NCBI RefSeq assembly: GCF_009017415.1
Contig: NC_092408.1
Location: forward strand, 1,302,001-1,366,000
Direction of reading: 5' to 3'
Origin: Aspergillus flavus
Taxonomy: Eukaryota; Ascomycota; Eurotiomycetes; Eurotiales; Aspergillaceae
DNA length: 64,000 nucleotides
Made by a program: the position numbers and the translations under genes. Numbering within the stretch: position 1 is the stretch's first letter; every line of letters starts with the position of its first letter. The notes under the pieces are model-generated. The model was not told where the DNA came from, made no database searches, and was given only the letters and a program-made list of their open reading frames with translations. This document shows positions 33,352 to 44,916 of the stretch, piece by piece.

Positions 33352-35900
33352 ATGGCAACACCCGATGTGGCTCCTCAATTTGGAGCGGAACTAAAGGTAT
33401 TCATGGTACAGACACAATGAGATAGATAAATCTAATGCGAATCTACAACAGGATGCGTTCAAACCGGTCAACAATTGGGTATGTATGCCTTTGGTCACTT
33501 CCCACCTCCATGCTTCACTGAATACAGTTGTGGCACCATTGACTCCAGCAGACACTTACTGATATCTCTTTTGACCAGGTTTCCCACGGGGTACAATGGC
33601 TCGACGAGATACAACAATTCTACCGGGAACGGAGCGCCATCGAAAAGGAGTACGCCGCCAAGCTGACGGCCCTCTGCAGAAAATACCAGGATCGCAAAGC
33701 CAAGAAAATAAGCACATTGAGCGTCGGAGATACTCCAACGATGACTCCAGGTTCACTTGAAAGCGCTTCACTTACCACTTGGACTACCCACCTAACCACC
33801 GTTGAAGCGCATGCGGGAGAACGTGATCAGTTCGCTACAAACCTCCTTGTCCAGGTTGCGGAACCTCTGAAACTAGCTGCGACGCAATATGAGGAAATCA
33901 GAAAGTCTCACGTTGAATTTCATGCGAAACTGGAAAAGGAAAGAGACGCCGCCTATGGCGACCTCAAGAAGGCAAAGGGCAAATACGATGGGGTGTGCCA
34001 AGAAGTGGAGGGAAAGCGCAAAAAGATGGAGAATTCGTTCGATCACAGTAAACCCAAGGCACAGGCCGCATATCAGCAGCAGATCTTGGAAATGAACAAC
34101 GTCAAGGTTGGTAGCACCGATCCGCCTGAAGACCGTTGCTAACTGAGGCAGAATTCGTACCTCATCAGCATAAACGTGACAAACAAGTTGAAGGAACGGT
34201 TCTACCATGAATACGTCCCGGAGCTACTAGATGTGAGAAACAGTCCTGGGAATCGAAAACTGCATAGCTAATACTGTTTCCAGAGCCTGCAAAACCTCAA
34301 CGAAATGCGCGTATCGAAGTTGAATTCACTATGGTCACTTGCGGCGCAACTGGAAAAATCTTCATTATCTAAGAGTATGGAACACATGGCCCATCTACTC
34401 AACGAAATCCCACGGAATGTCCCACACCTCGATTCGCTCATGTTCCTGCGCCACAATGTCAGCCAGTCCCAGGAACCACCTAATATGACCTTTGAGCCTA
34501 GCCCTGTTTGGCACGATGACGAAGCGCTTGTCACCGATGAGACTGCGAAGGTCTTCTTGCGCAACCTTCTCAGCAAGAGTAAAACACAGGTCCGAGAACT
34601 GAGAGTTGAGGCCGACCAGAAACGCAGGGATGTCGAAACGTCCAAGCGGATCCGCGAGAACATCCAACAAGGCAAAGACAACCGAAGCGAGGTCGAGGTA
34701 GTCCGATCTATTTTCTACCTGCAGGGTGCTTTGCATGAAGTGGAGCGGAAGAAGCTCACTGCCGAGGTCGAAACATCCACTATCATGTCGGTAGTTGGTG
34801 ATCTATCGTTGGGTGCCAAGAATCACAACTTCAAGTCGCAAACGTTTAAGATCCCGACCAACTGTGACCTCTGCGGGGAGCGGATATGGGGACTCTCGGC
34901 GAAGGGATTTGATTGCAGGGATTGCGGATATACGTGTCACAGCAAATGCCAGATGAAAGTCCCCGCAGAATGTCCTGGCGAACAGAATAAGGAAGAGAAG
35001 AAGAAGCTCAAAGCGGAACGACAAGAACAGGCCAATGCTACACCACACCTCGACCTTGAGCCGACAACTACTGGTTCATCTGCCGCGCCGTCCCTAACTC
35101 GGAAGGATACGATGAACTCATTGAGTTCAGGGTACGCGGTGAGTGCCAACCGGTCGTTGTCCAACGCTGCCAGCCAGCCAGCGTTGGCTAACCCGACCGA
35201 ATCGGCTGCTCCATCTCCGGTGCCAGAAGCGGCGGCAACTCCAGCCCCTGTTCAGGAAACCAAGCCTAAGAGAAATAGGGTCCTAGCTCCACCCCCTGCG
35301 CAATACGTCAAGGCTCCGCCAGTAGCTGAAACGACGAAGCCAAGCGAACCACGCGGCAAGATGGTCTATCCATTCCAAGCTGGAGGAGCCGACGAAATAA
35401 CCGTTCAAGATGGGGATGATGTAACTATTCTTGAACCGGATGGTGAGTGTTCCCACATGTTCAATAGAAACGTTGAAGCCTTACTGACTTCCTAACCTTC
35501 ATTAGATGGATCTGGATGGATGCGCGTCCGCGCTGGCTCGGCCGAGGGCCTCGTCCCAGCCTCTTACGTGGAACCGGCACCCGCGGCGTCCGCAGCCCCT
35601 GCGACCAGCCCCGGGATGGCTGAACGTCCGGGATCCACTTATTCCACCTCCTCCGCCTCATTGGCAGGTAGTGCGGTGGGCAAGAAAGTCGGACCGGCCG
35701 TAGCACCTCGCCGGGGCGCTAAGAAGCTGCAGTACGTCGAAGCGTTGTACGACTACGAGGCCCGCAGCGATATGGAATGGAGCATGGTGGAAGGCGACCG
35801 GTTTGTGCTGGTCAACCGAGACGGCGGGGACGGATGGGCCGACGTGGAAAGAGGAGGAGTGACCAAAAGTGTGCCGGCCAACTACATCCAGGAGGTGTAG
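33352..35900 (+). CDS. bzz1: F-BAR / C1 / double SH3 protein Bzz1 (actin patch, endocytosis)
   Basis: Six exons (33352-33396, 33452-33478, 33579-34106, 34152-34232, 34284-35442, 35506-35900) join in frame to 744 residues; exon 2 is only 27 bases. Bzz1 binds Las17/WASP and promotes Arp2/3 actin assembly at endocytic sites. The N-terminal F-BAR coiled-coil runs to about 290 (WVSHGVQWLDEIQQFYRERS). A C1 zinc domain is at about 407-456 (HNFKSQTFKIPTNCDLCG..HSKC..C). A Pro/Ala-rich linker leads to SH3-1 (about 586-642, KMVYPFQAGGADEITVQDGD) and SH3-2 (about 690-744, VEALYDYEA..PANYIQEV). This is the expected Bzz1 order. Confidence 0.95.
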
Positions 35901-36370
35901 TCAGTCGCAAGACTCCGTGTTGTACCGATGTATATACGCACACGGAAGGTATATTTTTATGTCTGTCATTTGCATTGGGGAGCCTGGAGCTGAGGTTCAT
36001 TATTTTTGGATTAGCGGTCTGGCTATTGTTAAGTATCCGTCTTTTTATTGACCGCTGCACATCCTGGCATAGATCATGTAGCAAGCATTCGCCTCGGCTG
36101 TAAAGAAGTTGGACGTCCTATTTTTCCCAATGAGCATAGCATTTGCCTCGACAACGTCGACATATGTGCTTGACCATAATCTATGGCACTGGCACGAACA
36201 TATATGCATGAAAGAATGTAACCCCCCCGTTAAGCATACAAGCTAAATGCAAGGAAGAGGGAAAAGAACCCACCCAATAATAAAAACACAAGATCATCAC
36301 TCATCATCGTCATCATCATCATCGTAAAACCTTTTAACGCTCATCCCCCCACCCCCCAACACCACCAATG
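35901..36370. other. Convergent intergenic, 3' ends of bzz1 and copper-fist gene
   Basis: Contains the 3' regions of two convergent genes. A short CATCAT run lies at about 36300-36325 and a C-rich patch just before 36360. Nothing else is recognised. Confidence 0.6.
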
Positions 36371-37282
36371 TTAGAGCGCATCCTCCGACAACCACGACCA
36401 ATCCTCCTGCAGAACCCCTCCCTCCAACGCCCCAACATCCAAATCCTCCAACGAGAACCCGCCATCCCCAAACGCGCCCTCCCCAAACAACAACCGCCCC
36501 GTCGGATCCGCATCCAACGGACTAACCATCGACAACGACACAGGCACATCACCCATGGAGCACAACGCCGGCGTCACAAACTCGCCTCCGGTGAACGGCA
36601 GCGCCATACTCGACCGCGCAAACGGCTCCGGCTGAAACTGCGGCTGCTGCTGCTGCGGCGATTGCTGCTGCGGTGGCGCGGACACCACGGGACCCGACGC
36701 GGCCATAATCTGGGGACGACTCTGGGGACTCGGCGTCGGCGAACTGGACGAGGGTCTCGGCGCAATAGGAACTAAGACAGAATTCGAACGCGAAGAGACT
36801 CTAGCGGCACCTCTCTGGAACAAGCGAAACTCAATGAAACAACCCAACATCAGCCTGTGGTGTTTTATATAAAATGGTTTCCCAGTGTGTGTGTGTGTGT
36901 GTGGCTTATGTGATATATTTCTTTTTTCATTCAGAGTTTCTTTTTCCTTGTCTTTTTGGCTTTTGGTTCTAGGTTCATAGGGGTGCTTGGTCACATTGTA
37001 CTTTTGAAGAGGATTTGGCCTCGGCCTCGCGTTTGAGCTTGGTATGCTCTTCTGGTGTTGGGCAGGGAGTGTTGTGGCATACGGAGCAGGTGGAGAAGGG
37101 TCGACCTTTCCGATTGATACGGATTAGCGGTCGATCTGGGTTGTTTTGTTTCTCAGTTAGATATGGTATTCATGATAGAAAGTGAGGATGTAGACAAGAG
37201 ACACACCATGATGTTTACAAGTCGTCACACGGTGTCCGCGGACGCAAGCTTCACAAGCCCACTTTTCACCGTCGATGAGCAT
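36371..37282 (-). CDS. cufA: Copper-fist transcription factor
   Basis: Exons 37282-37207, 37135-37002 and 36814-36371 join in frame to 217 residues. Residues 1-40 are a copper-fist DNA-binding domain: MLIDGEKWACEACVRGHRV, with C-x2-C-x8-C-x-H, then RKGRPFSTC, the minor-groove KGRP motif. A second Cys cluster (CSVCHNTPC) follows. The rest is Gln/Pro-rich and ends in an acidic, hydrophobic stretch (DWSWLSEDAL) that could activate transcription. It lacks the C-terminal Cys-rich REP motifs of Mac1-type regulators and is much shorter than Ace1/AceA types. The symbol rests on the short architecture and on my memory that A. fumigatus cufA lies near gel1. Intron 2 holds a GT microsatellite. Confidence 0.82.
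36885..36903. repeat. (GT)n microsatellite in intron
   Basis: Nine GT units plus one G on the plus strand, inside intron 2 of the copper-fist gene. Polymorphism is likely. Confidence 0.9.
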
Positions 37283-40250
37283 TCCTTGAGGAGTATGAGC
37301 GGATCGACGAGCATGGTGGACGGGTGACGATCGAATTTATACGTGAGCAGAGGGTCTGAAAGAGGAAATGACAAAAGGGTAAGAAAATAAAAAAATAAAT
37401 TAAAAGGAATAAAAAACTCAAAAAACGCTGCATCACAAGAAAGAAAAAAAAAAAAAAAAAAAAAAAAAAAAACAACCACAGCCACAAATACTATGACATC
37501 GATACTACTCTACGGGAGGTTACTAAGGAACGTCCAGATTGGGAAGTAGGTCAGTCTGTAACCCTCATTGAACTGAAACTAACGGAACAAAGTTGAGATC
37601 GCTGCATGGATAGAATCGGTAAGAGATACACAAAGCAGTCATTTACTATGCGGGATTTTCCCCTCTCAGCTGGTCGCTTTTAATTTACTGTGTGGGAAGG
37701 ATTTTTTTCCCACAGTTTTTCTGCTGTGATTACCAGGTACATTACATTCCTCATCTGTGTTAGTGAGTGCGGCAAAACGGTGAAATGGAATGGTGCAGCA
37801 AATTCCCTCATACATTGGTGCTTTTTCCCATTCATTCAATCCGGCCGGGTTACCCCCTTGGGATGGGCAATCCTGCTGCCTGGACCCGAACTAAGGTACG
37901 GGTTTGCTAAATATTGGGTCGTGGTCCTTGAGATATTATCCGGCAAGTGTCATGAAATTGGGAAGGGTGACGCTCGGGGCAGGTTGTGGCTGGTGCTGGA
38001 GCTCTGAAAAGCTATGACTTTTTTTTTTTTTTCTTTTAATTTCCGATTCAACTTTATAGCTAATTCCATTATCATTTGAAGAGTTAGGAAATATTTCCAA
38101 TTCAAATAGACAATCTCTCTTAAATTGGTATGAAAATCCATAGAAGGTCTCTTCCCCTCTGACGTAGTGAAACCGCCCAGATGATCAGATGCAAACTTCA
38201 AAGAGATCATCTCGCTTGCCAGGACCACCACCGAAGAAACACCAAGCAAAAGAAGTAATGAATGGAGGTGGCTGAGCAGCATCGGCAACATCTTGGCAAC
38301 TTAACCTCTTTCTTTCCCCTTCTCCTCCCCGAAGCTTAAGCTCGAGCCAATCCGGACGGTCGTCGTGGCGCAGGATGCAAATAAGCTATGCTTCAGTATG
38401 AGTGATTAATTCCCCTCGGCGGTTCAGGGTCAGATTAGCAGCCCGAGTACTAGCAGCTGTAGTAGTGGTAACTATAGTAGGGCTCCATATTATAGCGGGC
38501 ACCCGTCGTAAGCGAGAATAACGTCGCAAGGATACGCTGTGGCCCACCATGGACGTGGATTGGTCGTGGTTCAGCTAAGCTACGCTAAGGTTGCTAAGCT
38601 AAATAGGCAGGTGCTTCGAATTGGAGTGCAGCACGATGCATGAGGCATTTTATTCGCTTCGCATTATCATTACTACATGATTATCTGGAGTCGTGGATCG
38701 GGTTGGCTGTACTTGTCAGATTAGGTTCGGAGGTTTCGTGACAACGTGCGTGCACGGGTCAGTTTTCTCTTTTGTTTTGTGCCTAGGTAGTATCTATTTG
38801 CTACTGTGATTTGTCTTATGATTGTCTTGGTTTTACTAAATAACCACCGGTCCCGTGGCTTTGAGATTTTTGTTGACGTGTTTTCTAAAAAATCGTGGAT
38901 TCATTACCTCTTTACCTATCGATCTATCTATCCTCCTACCTATTTGTCTATACATTGAATGAGTCATGTCTTCCGTCTCGGAATCTCGTGTCTCATGACT
39001 TGCCTTCCTCGGATCCCGCCGAACATAACCCTATGTACCTCCCTTAGTCAGCAATGCACGTTATGCTCCAACTTCCACTTGGAGATCATCTTGTGTGGCA
39101 TGAATCAACTACAGTAACCAGCAGGAAACCCGTTCCTCCTAATCTCAAGGACTCTCTCATCGACTTTGACGAGGTTACAGCCGGAGCCTGGCTCCTTACC
39201 GTATCCGGCGCATTCAGTTTCTCAGCCAACACCTGGCCGTTACTTATTCAAATTGAGGGTACTGCCGACATTTGATGGTCTTGACCCTTCAGATACTGTA
39301 AAACGGTCAAGGAGGACAATAATTATCATGGAGCACTGAGTTACGGGCCAGAGAAATGACCTTGTACCTTAATAGAGGTGTCTAGTGGATTCGCCAGAAT
39401 GGGGTACCCTTGACAAGGAACGCCTTTCCCTATCGTCAATCTTCAGACTGAAGTGGGCTAGATAAAGTGAAGTTCGTCTTGTCTCGTTTCGTCTTATCCA
39501 TTTTATGCACCCAAATAATAACAACGCTGACCCTACCATACAGCGAACCAAACCCCTTGTCTACTTCTAGGAATGAGGATTGAATGATCGTGCTTTCCAC
39601 GCGGCAAACGGTGGAATACGTGTGGCTTCTCTCCAGCCGACATGGAGAGATAACAACAATTATGTATCTCTACCTCGTGTGGGTAAAATTGGAATATGCC
39701 GGCAAAAACTACTCCATGCAACTCGGAGATATCGCATGGATCAGGCCATGGAGGGGTATGCGGATATCCATAGATATTAAAGTTGCCACACAGTCTAACC
39801 CTACCCCACAGAGTTAGTCTCGATATTCACTAAGGTCAGCATTCTACTGTTCGGGTCTTACAGCTCAACAACCAACCAGGAAGAGCTTCATTGCAAAGGA
39901 CAATACCGCAGTATCATATATTGACGTACCGTGAGATTCACGTACTCAACAGTAATCGATAGTAATAAAAAGCACCCTGTTATTAAACTCCGGATTGCTG
40001 TCCCACACTCCATTTACTCTCAGAGACTCTGTAAAGTATATACTTGCTTACTATACTGAAAAATGGCATTTTCATCTTATTCCGGGGACTGGGACAATTA
40101 TCCCAAACAATCAGACTACCGAAAGCTCCATATACTACTAGGCAAGTGAACATTGGAAGATTTAAAAATACAGGCCTCTATTAATGCACATTATATAACA
40201 ATTCTTAGTAGGCTTATTAACAGCCCTATGAGCTCACCAAACTCAGCCTC
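37283..40250. other. 3 kb intergenic at the left edge of an accessory island
   Basis: Between the copper-fist start and the MFS stop. Contains the A tract, a T-rich run near 38020 and only short unrecognised frames (for example 39054-39275 on the plus strand). I see no domain, tRNA or transposon end. Confidence 0.5.
37445..37472. repeat. Homopolymeric A tract (about 28 A)
   Basis: An uninterrupted A run on the plus strand, 160-190 bp upstream of the copper-fist start, thus T28 on the coding strand. It could act as a nucleosome-excluding poly(dA:dT) promoter tract. Exact length may be affected by sequencing error. Confidence 0.85.
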
Positions 40251-42129
40251 TTACTTCACTTGTGTTGCTGTCTTATTAGTTTCTCCTACATCCTCCTGGG
40301 CAGGCTCACCCGCTGTCAGGGTATAGTCTTTAGTGAGTAAACTCAAGAGTGCGCTGATTCCTGCCAGAGCACAACAAACAGCCCACACAATACGTAGGCT
40401 ATCTGAATACGCCGTCTTCAAATCATCCGTAGTTGCAGATTCTGGCATCTTCCGCAGGGCCTCCACCAACAAAATAACGTTCTTACTGTAATCATCTGCA
40501 TGGGAGGCATGAGCTGGATATTTCATTAGGTTGGAATGCATGCTGTTTTGGAAGATAACACCTCCAATCGCGATTCCGATCGCTTGTCCTAGCGACCGGA
40601 AAAAGCTGCACATAGCCACGGCAATTGCCAACTGGCGCGGCTCTGCGGATGCCTGGATCGCGTATATCAGTGCTGGAAAAAGGGATCCGAGCCCGAGGCC
40701 AGGAACGAGCATTAGACAGACCCATCCTGCTACGCTGGTATGGGCGTTGATGATGCAGAGAAGGCCAGAGCCAAGACAGGCGAGCAAGGAACCCAGTACT
40801 ACTGCCCATCGGTAGCAGCCCCAGCGGGTGATTAATAGCCCTATGGTGATGGCACTTGGGCACAGTGTGAATGTCAGCGGCAGTAGCGCGGTTCCGGCCA
40901 GGATCGGGGTATAGCCTTTTACGGCTTCGAAGTAGAATGGGAGGTAGTAAAGGACACACCACAGGATGAGGCCGTGCACGATGACGCCGATAAAATTCAC
41001 TATTGCGGTGGGCGTGCCAAATATGGAGACAGGAATGATGGGGTCCCTAGCTCGGAATATCTCGTGGTAGGCAAATATTATCATCCCAATGATGGCTAGG
41101 AGGATCGGGCAGAGGGTTTGGGCGGAGCGCCATGGATGGATTACGCCCCCCCATGTGATTCCGATCAAGCAAGAAGTCATACTGGCCACGAACAAAACCA
41201 CGCCAATGTAATCGATACTCCGGATTTTGGCATTCAGTGGGGAAGGTGTAGGGGAGTGAGCTTTGAGGGAGAAGGGTATGAGGAAGAGGGATGCCCCTGC
41301 AATGGGTACATTGATATAAAAGATCCATCTCTAGAAATGGTAGGCAAAGGTCTGTCAGTTCACGAGTTCATGAGTATAAAAACTGGAGCAATGGCCAATA
41401 TACCCAGCTAACCTGCTCCGCAAAACCGCCACCCACGATTGGGCCCGTCACAGAGCCGATACTTAGTACCGTCCCAATCATCCCAAAATAATGGCCACGC
41501 AGTTGCAATGGCACCAAGTCCGTAATGATAATCTCGATCAATGTTACAACACCTCCTCCACCTACACCCTGGAGCGACCGTCCGGCAATCATGATAGTAA
41601 AATTCTGGGAGGTGGCTGCGACGATGGCACCTACAACAAAAAATAGGAGTGCCAGCATGATAAGTGGCTTTCTCCCAAAAAGGTCTGACAGGGATCCAAA
41701 ACTGGGCTGAAGCACTAGATTGACCTTCAGTTGGGTAAGCATGGTATGGCTCTCGGATGTCTCACCAGTAGAGCATAGTAAGTATGAAGTTCCTGTCCAA
41801 AATGCTTCAATTGCGGTTCCTCCAAGCCTCTTGGAAATAATCTGATCCCCATTAGTTACTGCTGCCCACGATAAACAATCTTACTGTGTCCTCACCGGTA
41901 GGGCGACTGATATGGATGTTCCATCGAGAGCCACCAGTAGCGCAACAAGAGCTAGCGCTGTGAACGAAAGAATAAAGCTTTTGTTTACATGAACGGCCTT
42001 GTGGGCGGGCATGTCTCCAGGCTTTCCCATGCTATATGTTACTAAAATACTTCGGTGTTGAGAGGCTTTTTTTGCAGTTACAACCTTCATCCCTGCGTGT
42101 TGCGACGAGTCCCTGACAGTCTCAGTCAA
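40251..42129 (-). CDS. MFS transporter, DHA2-like multidrug/secondary-metabolite exporter
   Basis: Exons 42129-41896, 41841-41766, 41714-41413 and 41330-40251 join in frame to 563 residues. The sequence has a 14-helix drug:proton antiporter layout. Visible motifs: LDGTSISVALP in helix 1 (motif D1 position), GSLSDLFGRKP (motif A loop), AGRSLQGVGGGG (motif B), GPIVGGGFAEQ (motif C) and RWIFYINVPI, all typical of fungal DHA2 exporters. It probably exports a toxic small molecule or the product of the neighbouring acyltransferase and P450. Start 42129 gives a 57-residue hydrophilic tail; Met34 (42030) is an alternative start. Confidence 0.93.
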
Positions 42130-42775
42130 ACATATCAGGATCAGGCGGCGCGGTTTTACCCTGGAAAGAAGAGCAATGCCGTAGAATAATCTATTGATAG
42201 GAACAGATACGTCGCTAAGGATTGCTAATTTCGCGTGACTTTAACTAAAGGTGTATGCATCTGCCCAATGCAAGGGGTAGAACTAGAGTCACCACATCCT
42301 GAAGTCTGGACGAATTCAGATGAGATGAGCAGCTGCAGGGATGCACATTCTCCACAAATCCACAACCACTCCAAGCCAGCTATTTCTGCAAACTTGGTCC
42401 ACTTAGATGATTAAACCCACAAATTATACGAATATAGAACATAACGGTCCCATCTAGCCGTTGTAACTGCGAGTTACTGATACAGTATACTCCATTCCAT
42501 AGCTCCGTAATTCAAAACCCGCAGCCCTTAACTGTGTTCTATAACAAAAAATATGTCTCCACTCCACTCTACATATGATTCGTGCTATTGATAGTTACCT
42601 AGAGGTTACACAGCTAAGATAGGGACACACTATGTATTGATTTTGTATTGATCATCCATTCATACTGAATCTAGGCAACTGGCTTTGGCACATTTGGCTG
42701 ATGGTCCAGGTTGCTGGACGCTTAGCGCATCCTGGGCAGCCTAGCAGGACTGGTTCCTCATTCCATTCCACAGCT
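42130..42775. other. Intergenic between MFS and acyltransferase genes
   Basis: A 646 bp AT-rich gap between two minus-strand genes; promoter of the MFS gene and 3' region of the acyltransferase. No distinct element is seen. Confidence 0.5.
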
Positions 42776-44060
42776 CTACCCTGCCACTCCATGCTCCCAA
42801 AAGCCTGCCACTATGAGATCCTCAAAAAGAAAACGCCGAGTACAGAAAAGCCAAAAGCCGCAGAATGAAATATTAAACGTCTGTCTCGTTATCCCTGTCC
42901 CCATTGGAAGCAATGCAACAAGGGATAAATGAATGAGGATACCTCCCGCTTGCAATACAAAGAATATAAATTGATATGTCGGGTTTGACGTGCCAGGAAG
43001 CTGAAATGCCGCGCAAAAATGCATATATCCAGATAGTCCAAATGCGACTAACATTGCCGATATACGTGAGACAATTTTTCCCCCTCCGAGACCGATTGTA
43101 AACCAGTCAGCAACTGATTTAAAGCCATATGAGAAGTAGGAATGCCAAAAACCCCCCCAGAAGCCTATATGTTCCAGTTAATACTGTCTGCCTTCAACAG
43201 AATCGAGTTGGTTTGAAGTATTTACCCAGTATTCCCTTGGTAGTCACTGCGTCCAGCGAGCCCCATGGGCTAGGATGAGCCCATGGAAAGGCATAAAGCC
43301 CAAGGAGGCGTGATGTATCAAACGCTGTTACGAGTAACGTAGAGGTAGTGTTAAGTAAATCGATGTCGGCGATAATAGTAATGAGAGATACCGTAACGGC
43401 GAGTAAGCCAACGGCAAAGCCGGCATTGCTGCCACCACCTTCTGTCAGGTGAGCCTTAAGCAAAGGAAAAATGTTGACCTGGCAGAACATGACCCAGCTG
43501 ACCTGGCCAACGAAACGAATGATCAACCGTGCAAGACTAGGAGGATCTGAACGACTCGGGAGGCGCTCTCTGTGCATCCCCCCTGGCGGTCCTTCGATAT
43601 CGATGGGGACGTGGTAACTCCCCCAGCGATAGCTCCAGCCTATCCCTCTCAAATTGATGAATAAATCGAGTGTCCACGCCAGACGCTCCCAAGAAATGTG
43701 GGGTGGGAACTTCTGCCACATGAGACCATCTTCCTGGCACATGGTCGAGCCTTTTGTGGCGTCTCGTACCTCTTTTTGAACGGGGATAAGCCTACAGAAA
43801 TCCTGGCTGGGATTGTGGATAACAATAAAAGTCAAGGCCCATATACCTATCCATGCTTCAAATAATCCCACCAGATATGAGAACGCAGTGTTTTCGAATC
43901 TCACGGACAGAAGGACTACCCAGGACGTCAAGACAACAACAAAGACTGTTGTCCATCGGGTGAGGGCATTTCGATAAAATATGTGAGGTAAATTCAGTGC
44001 CAGGAGAATAATCAACGGGCATATAAGAATGGTAGACGAGTGGATGGGGAGAAGCGCCAT
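42776..44060 (-). CDS. Wax-synthase-like membrane-bound O-acyltransferase
   Basis: Exons 44060-43226 and 43164-42776 join in frame (donor GTAAAT, acceptor ATATAG) to 407 residues. The protein is strongly hydrophobic with about eight membrane spans. The C-terminal half matches the wax-synthase/MBOAT domain: GFWGGFWHSYFSYGF and the active-site His in LSGYMHF. Fungal members of this family commonly acetylate meroterpenoids, trichothecenes or polyketides in the ER membrane. Its place between an exporter and a P450 supports a tailoring role in secondary metabolism. The substrate is unknown, and no synthase for a scaffold is present nearby. Confidence 0.88.
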
Positions 44061-44916
44061 ATGTTGGGATAACTCTGCGATTATTGACCTTGCGGTGGTT
44101 CTTAGACTCTGAAAGTAATATAAGTTGCGGAAATTGTATGTACAGAGAATCAGAAGAAAAGAAAATTGCTCTACCTGGATATTTCCAGGCCTGTCCGACT
44201 TTTTGGGTAATAAATATTTACGAGTATCTAGCAGTAGTTTAGAAAATAGAATTTTATTTTAAATTTTTAGAATACAAATTAGGATACTTATCTTTAGCTA
44301 ACCCAAAAGAAGGGCTAAGAGTTAGTTTAGGAATCCCTGACTTGACATTTGGTATGGCCCTTGCAAAGACTGTGCTACACAGTTTCAATAGGTGCTAGAG
44401 CTGTGTAGGCCCTGCAGGTGTGGATTGTGGATATAATAGGCTTAGCCCACGGCTACAGAATCAGATCCACATTCCCGATCAATCCCCTACGTTAGTACGT
44501 GTAGGTATTGATCTGCATGACTTGTAACCAAACTAGTCCTGTCCAAGACAGACCTAAGGCACTGTGTTCCTTCGTCGATCAGGAGGCCAACAGGGCCCTT
44601 CTGTACTTCCCCTTACATGCGTGATAGAATAGGATTATGAATCCGATCTAGCTACGTAGATCCTCAGAGAAAGCGCGAGAAGAAACAAACTTCATGTGTT
44701 TGCTTGGGCTCCACCCTCAATTGTGCTATTAGCCCTTATAGCTACCAGGTATTAGCGTCAGTTCAACCCTTACATCAGGTTCTTGAGGGTAGTGACCGAA
44801 GCTCTCCTTAGAAGCCTCCTTAATGTTGCTATAATTCGACGCCTTATTACTACGTAGTCAAATTTTGTCATCATAGTTGTTGCTGTTTTCATACGACTCG
44901 AGTCCGTACTTCCCAC
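44061..44916. other. Divergent promoter between acyltransferase and P450
   Basis: An 856 bp region between two genes read in opposite directions, with an AT-rich block at about 44190-44290. A shared promoter for co-regulation is plausible, but no regulator site can be named. Confidence 0.5.

Noticed and set aside
36368..36775. 135-codon Arg/Pro-rich plus-strand open frame
   Set aside because: Antisense to the last exon of the copper-fist gene; C-rich composition only.
39054..39275. 73-codon plus-strand open frame in the 3 kb gap
   Set aside because: No recognisable motif; length is within chance expectation.
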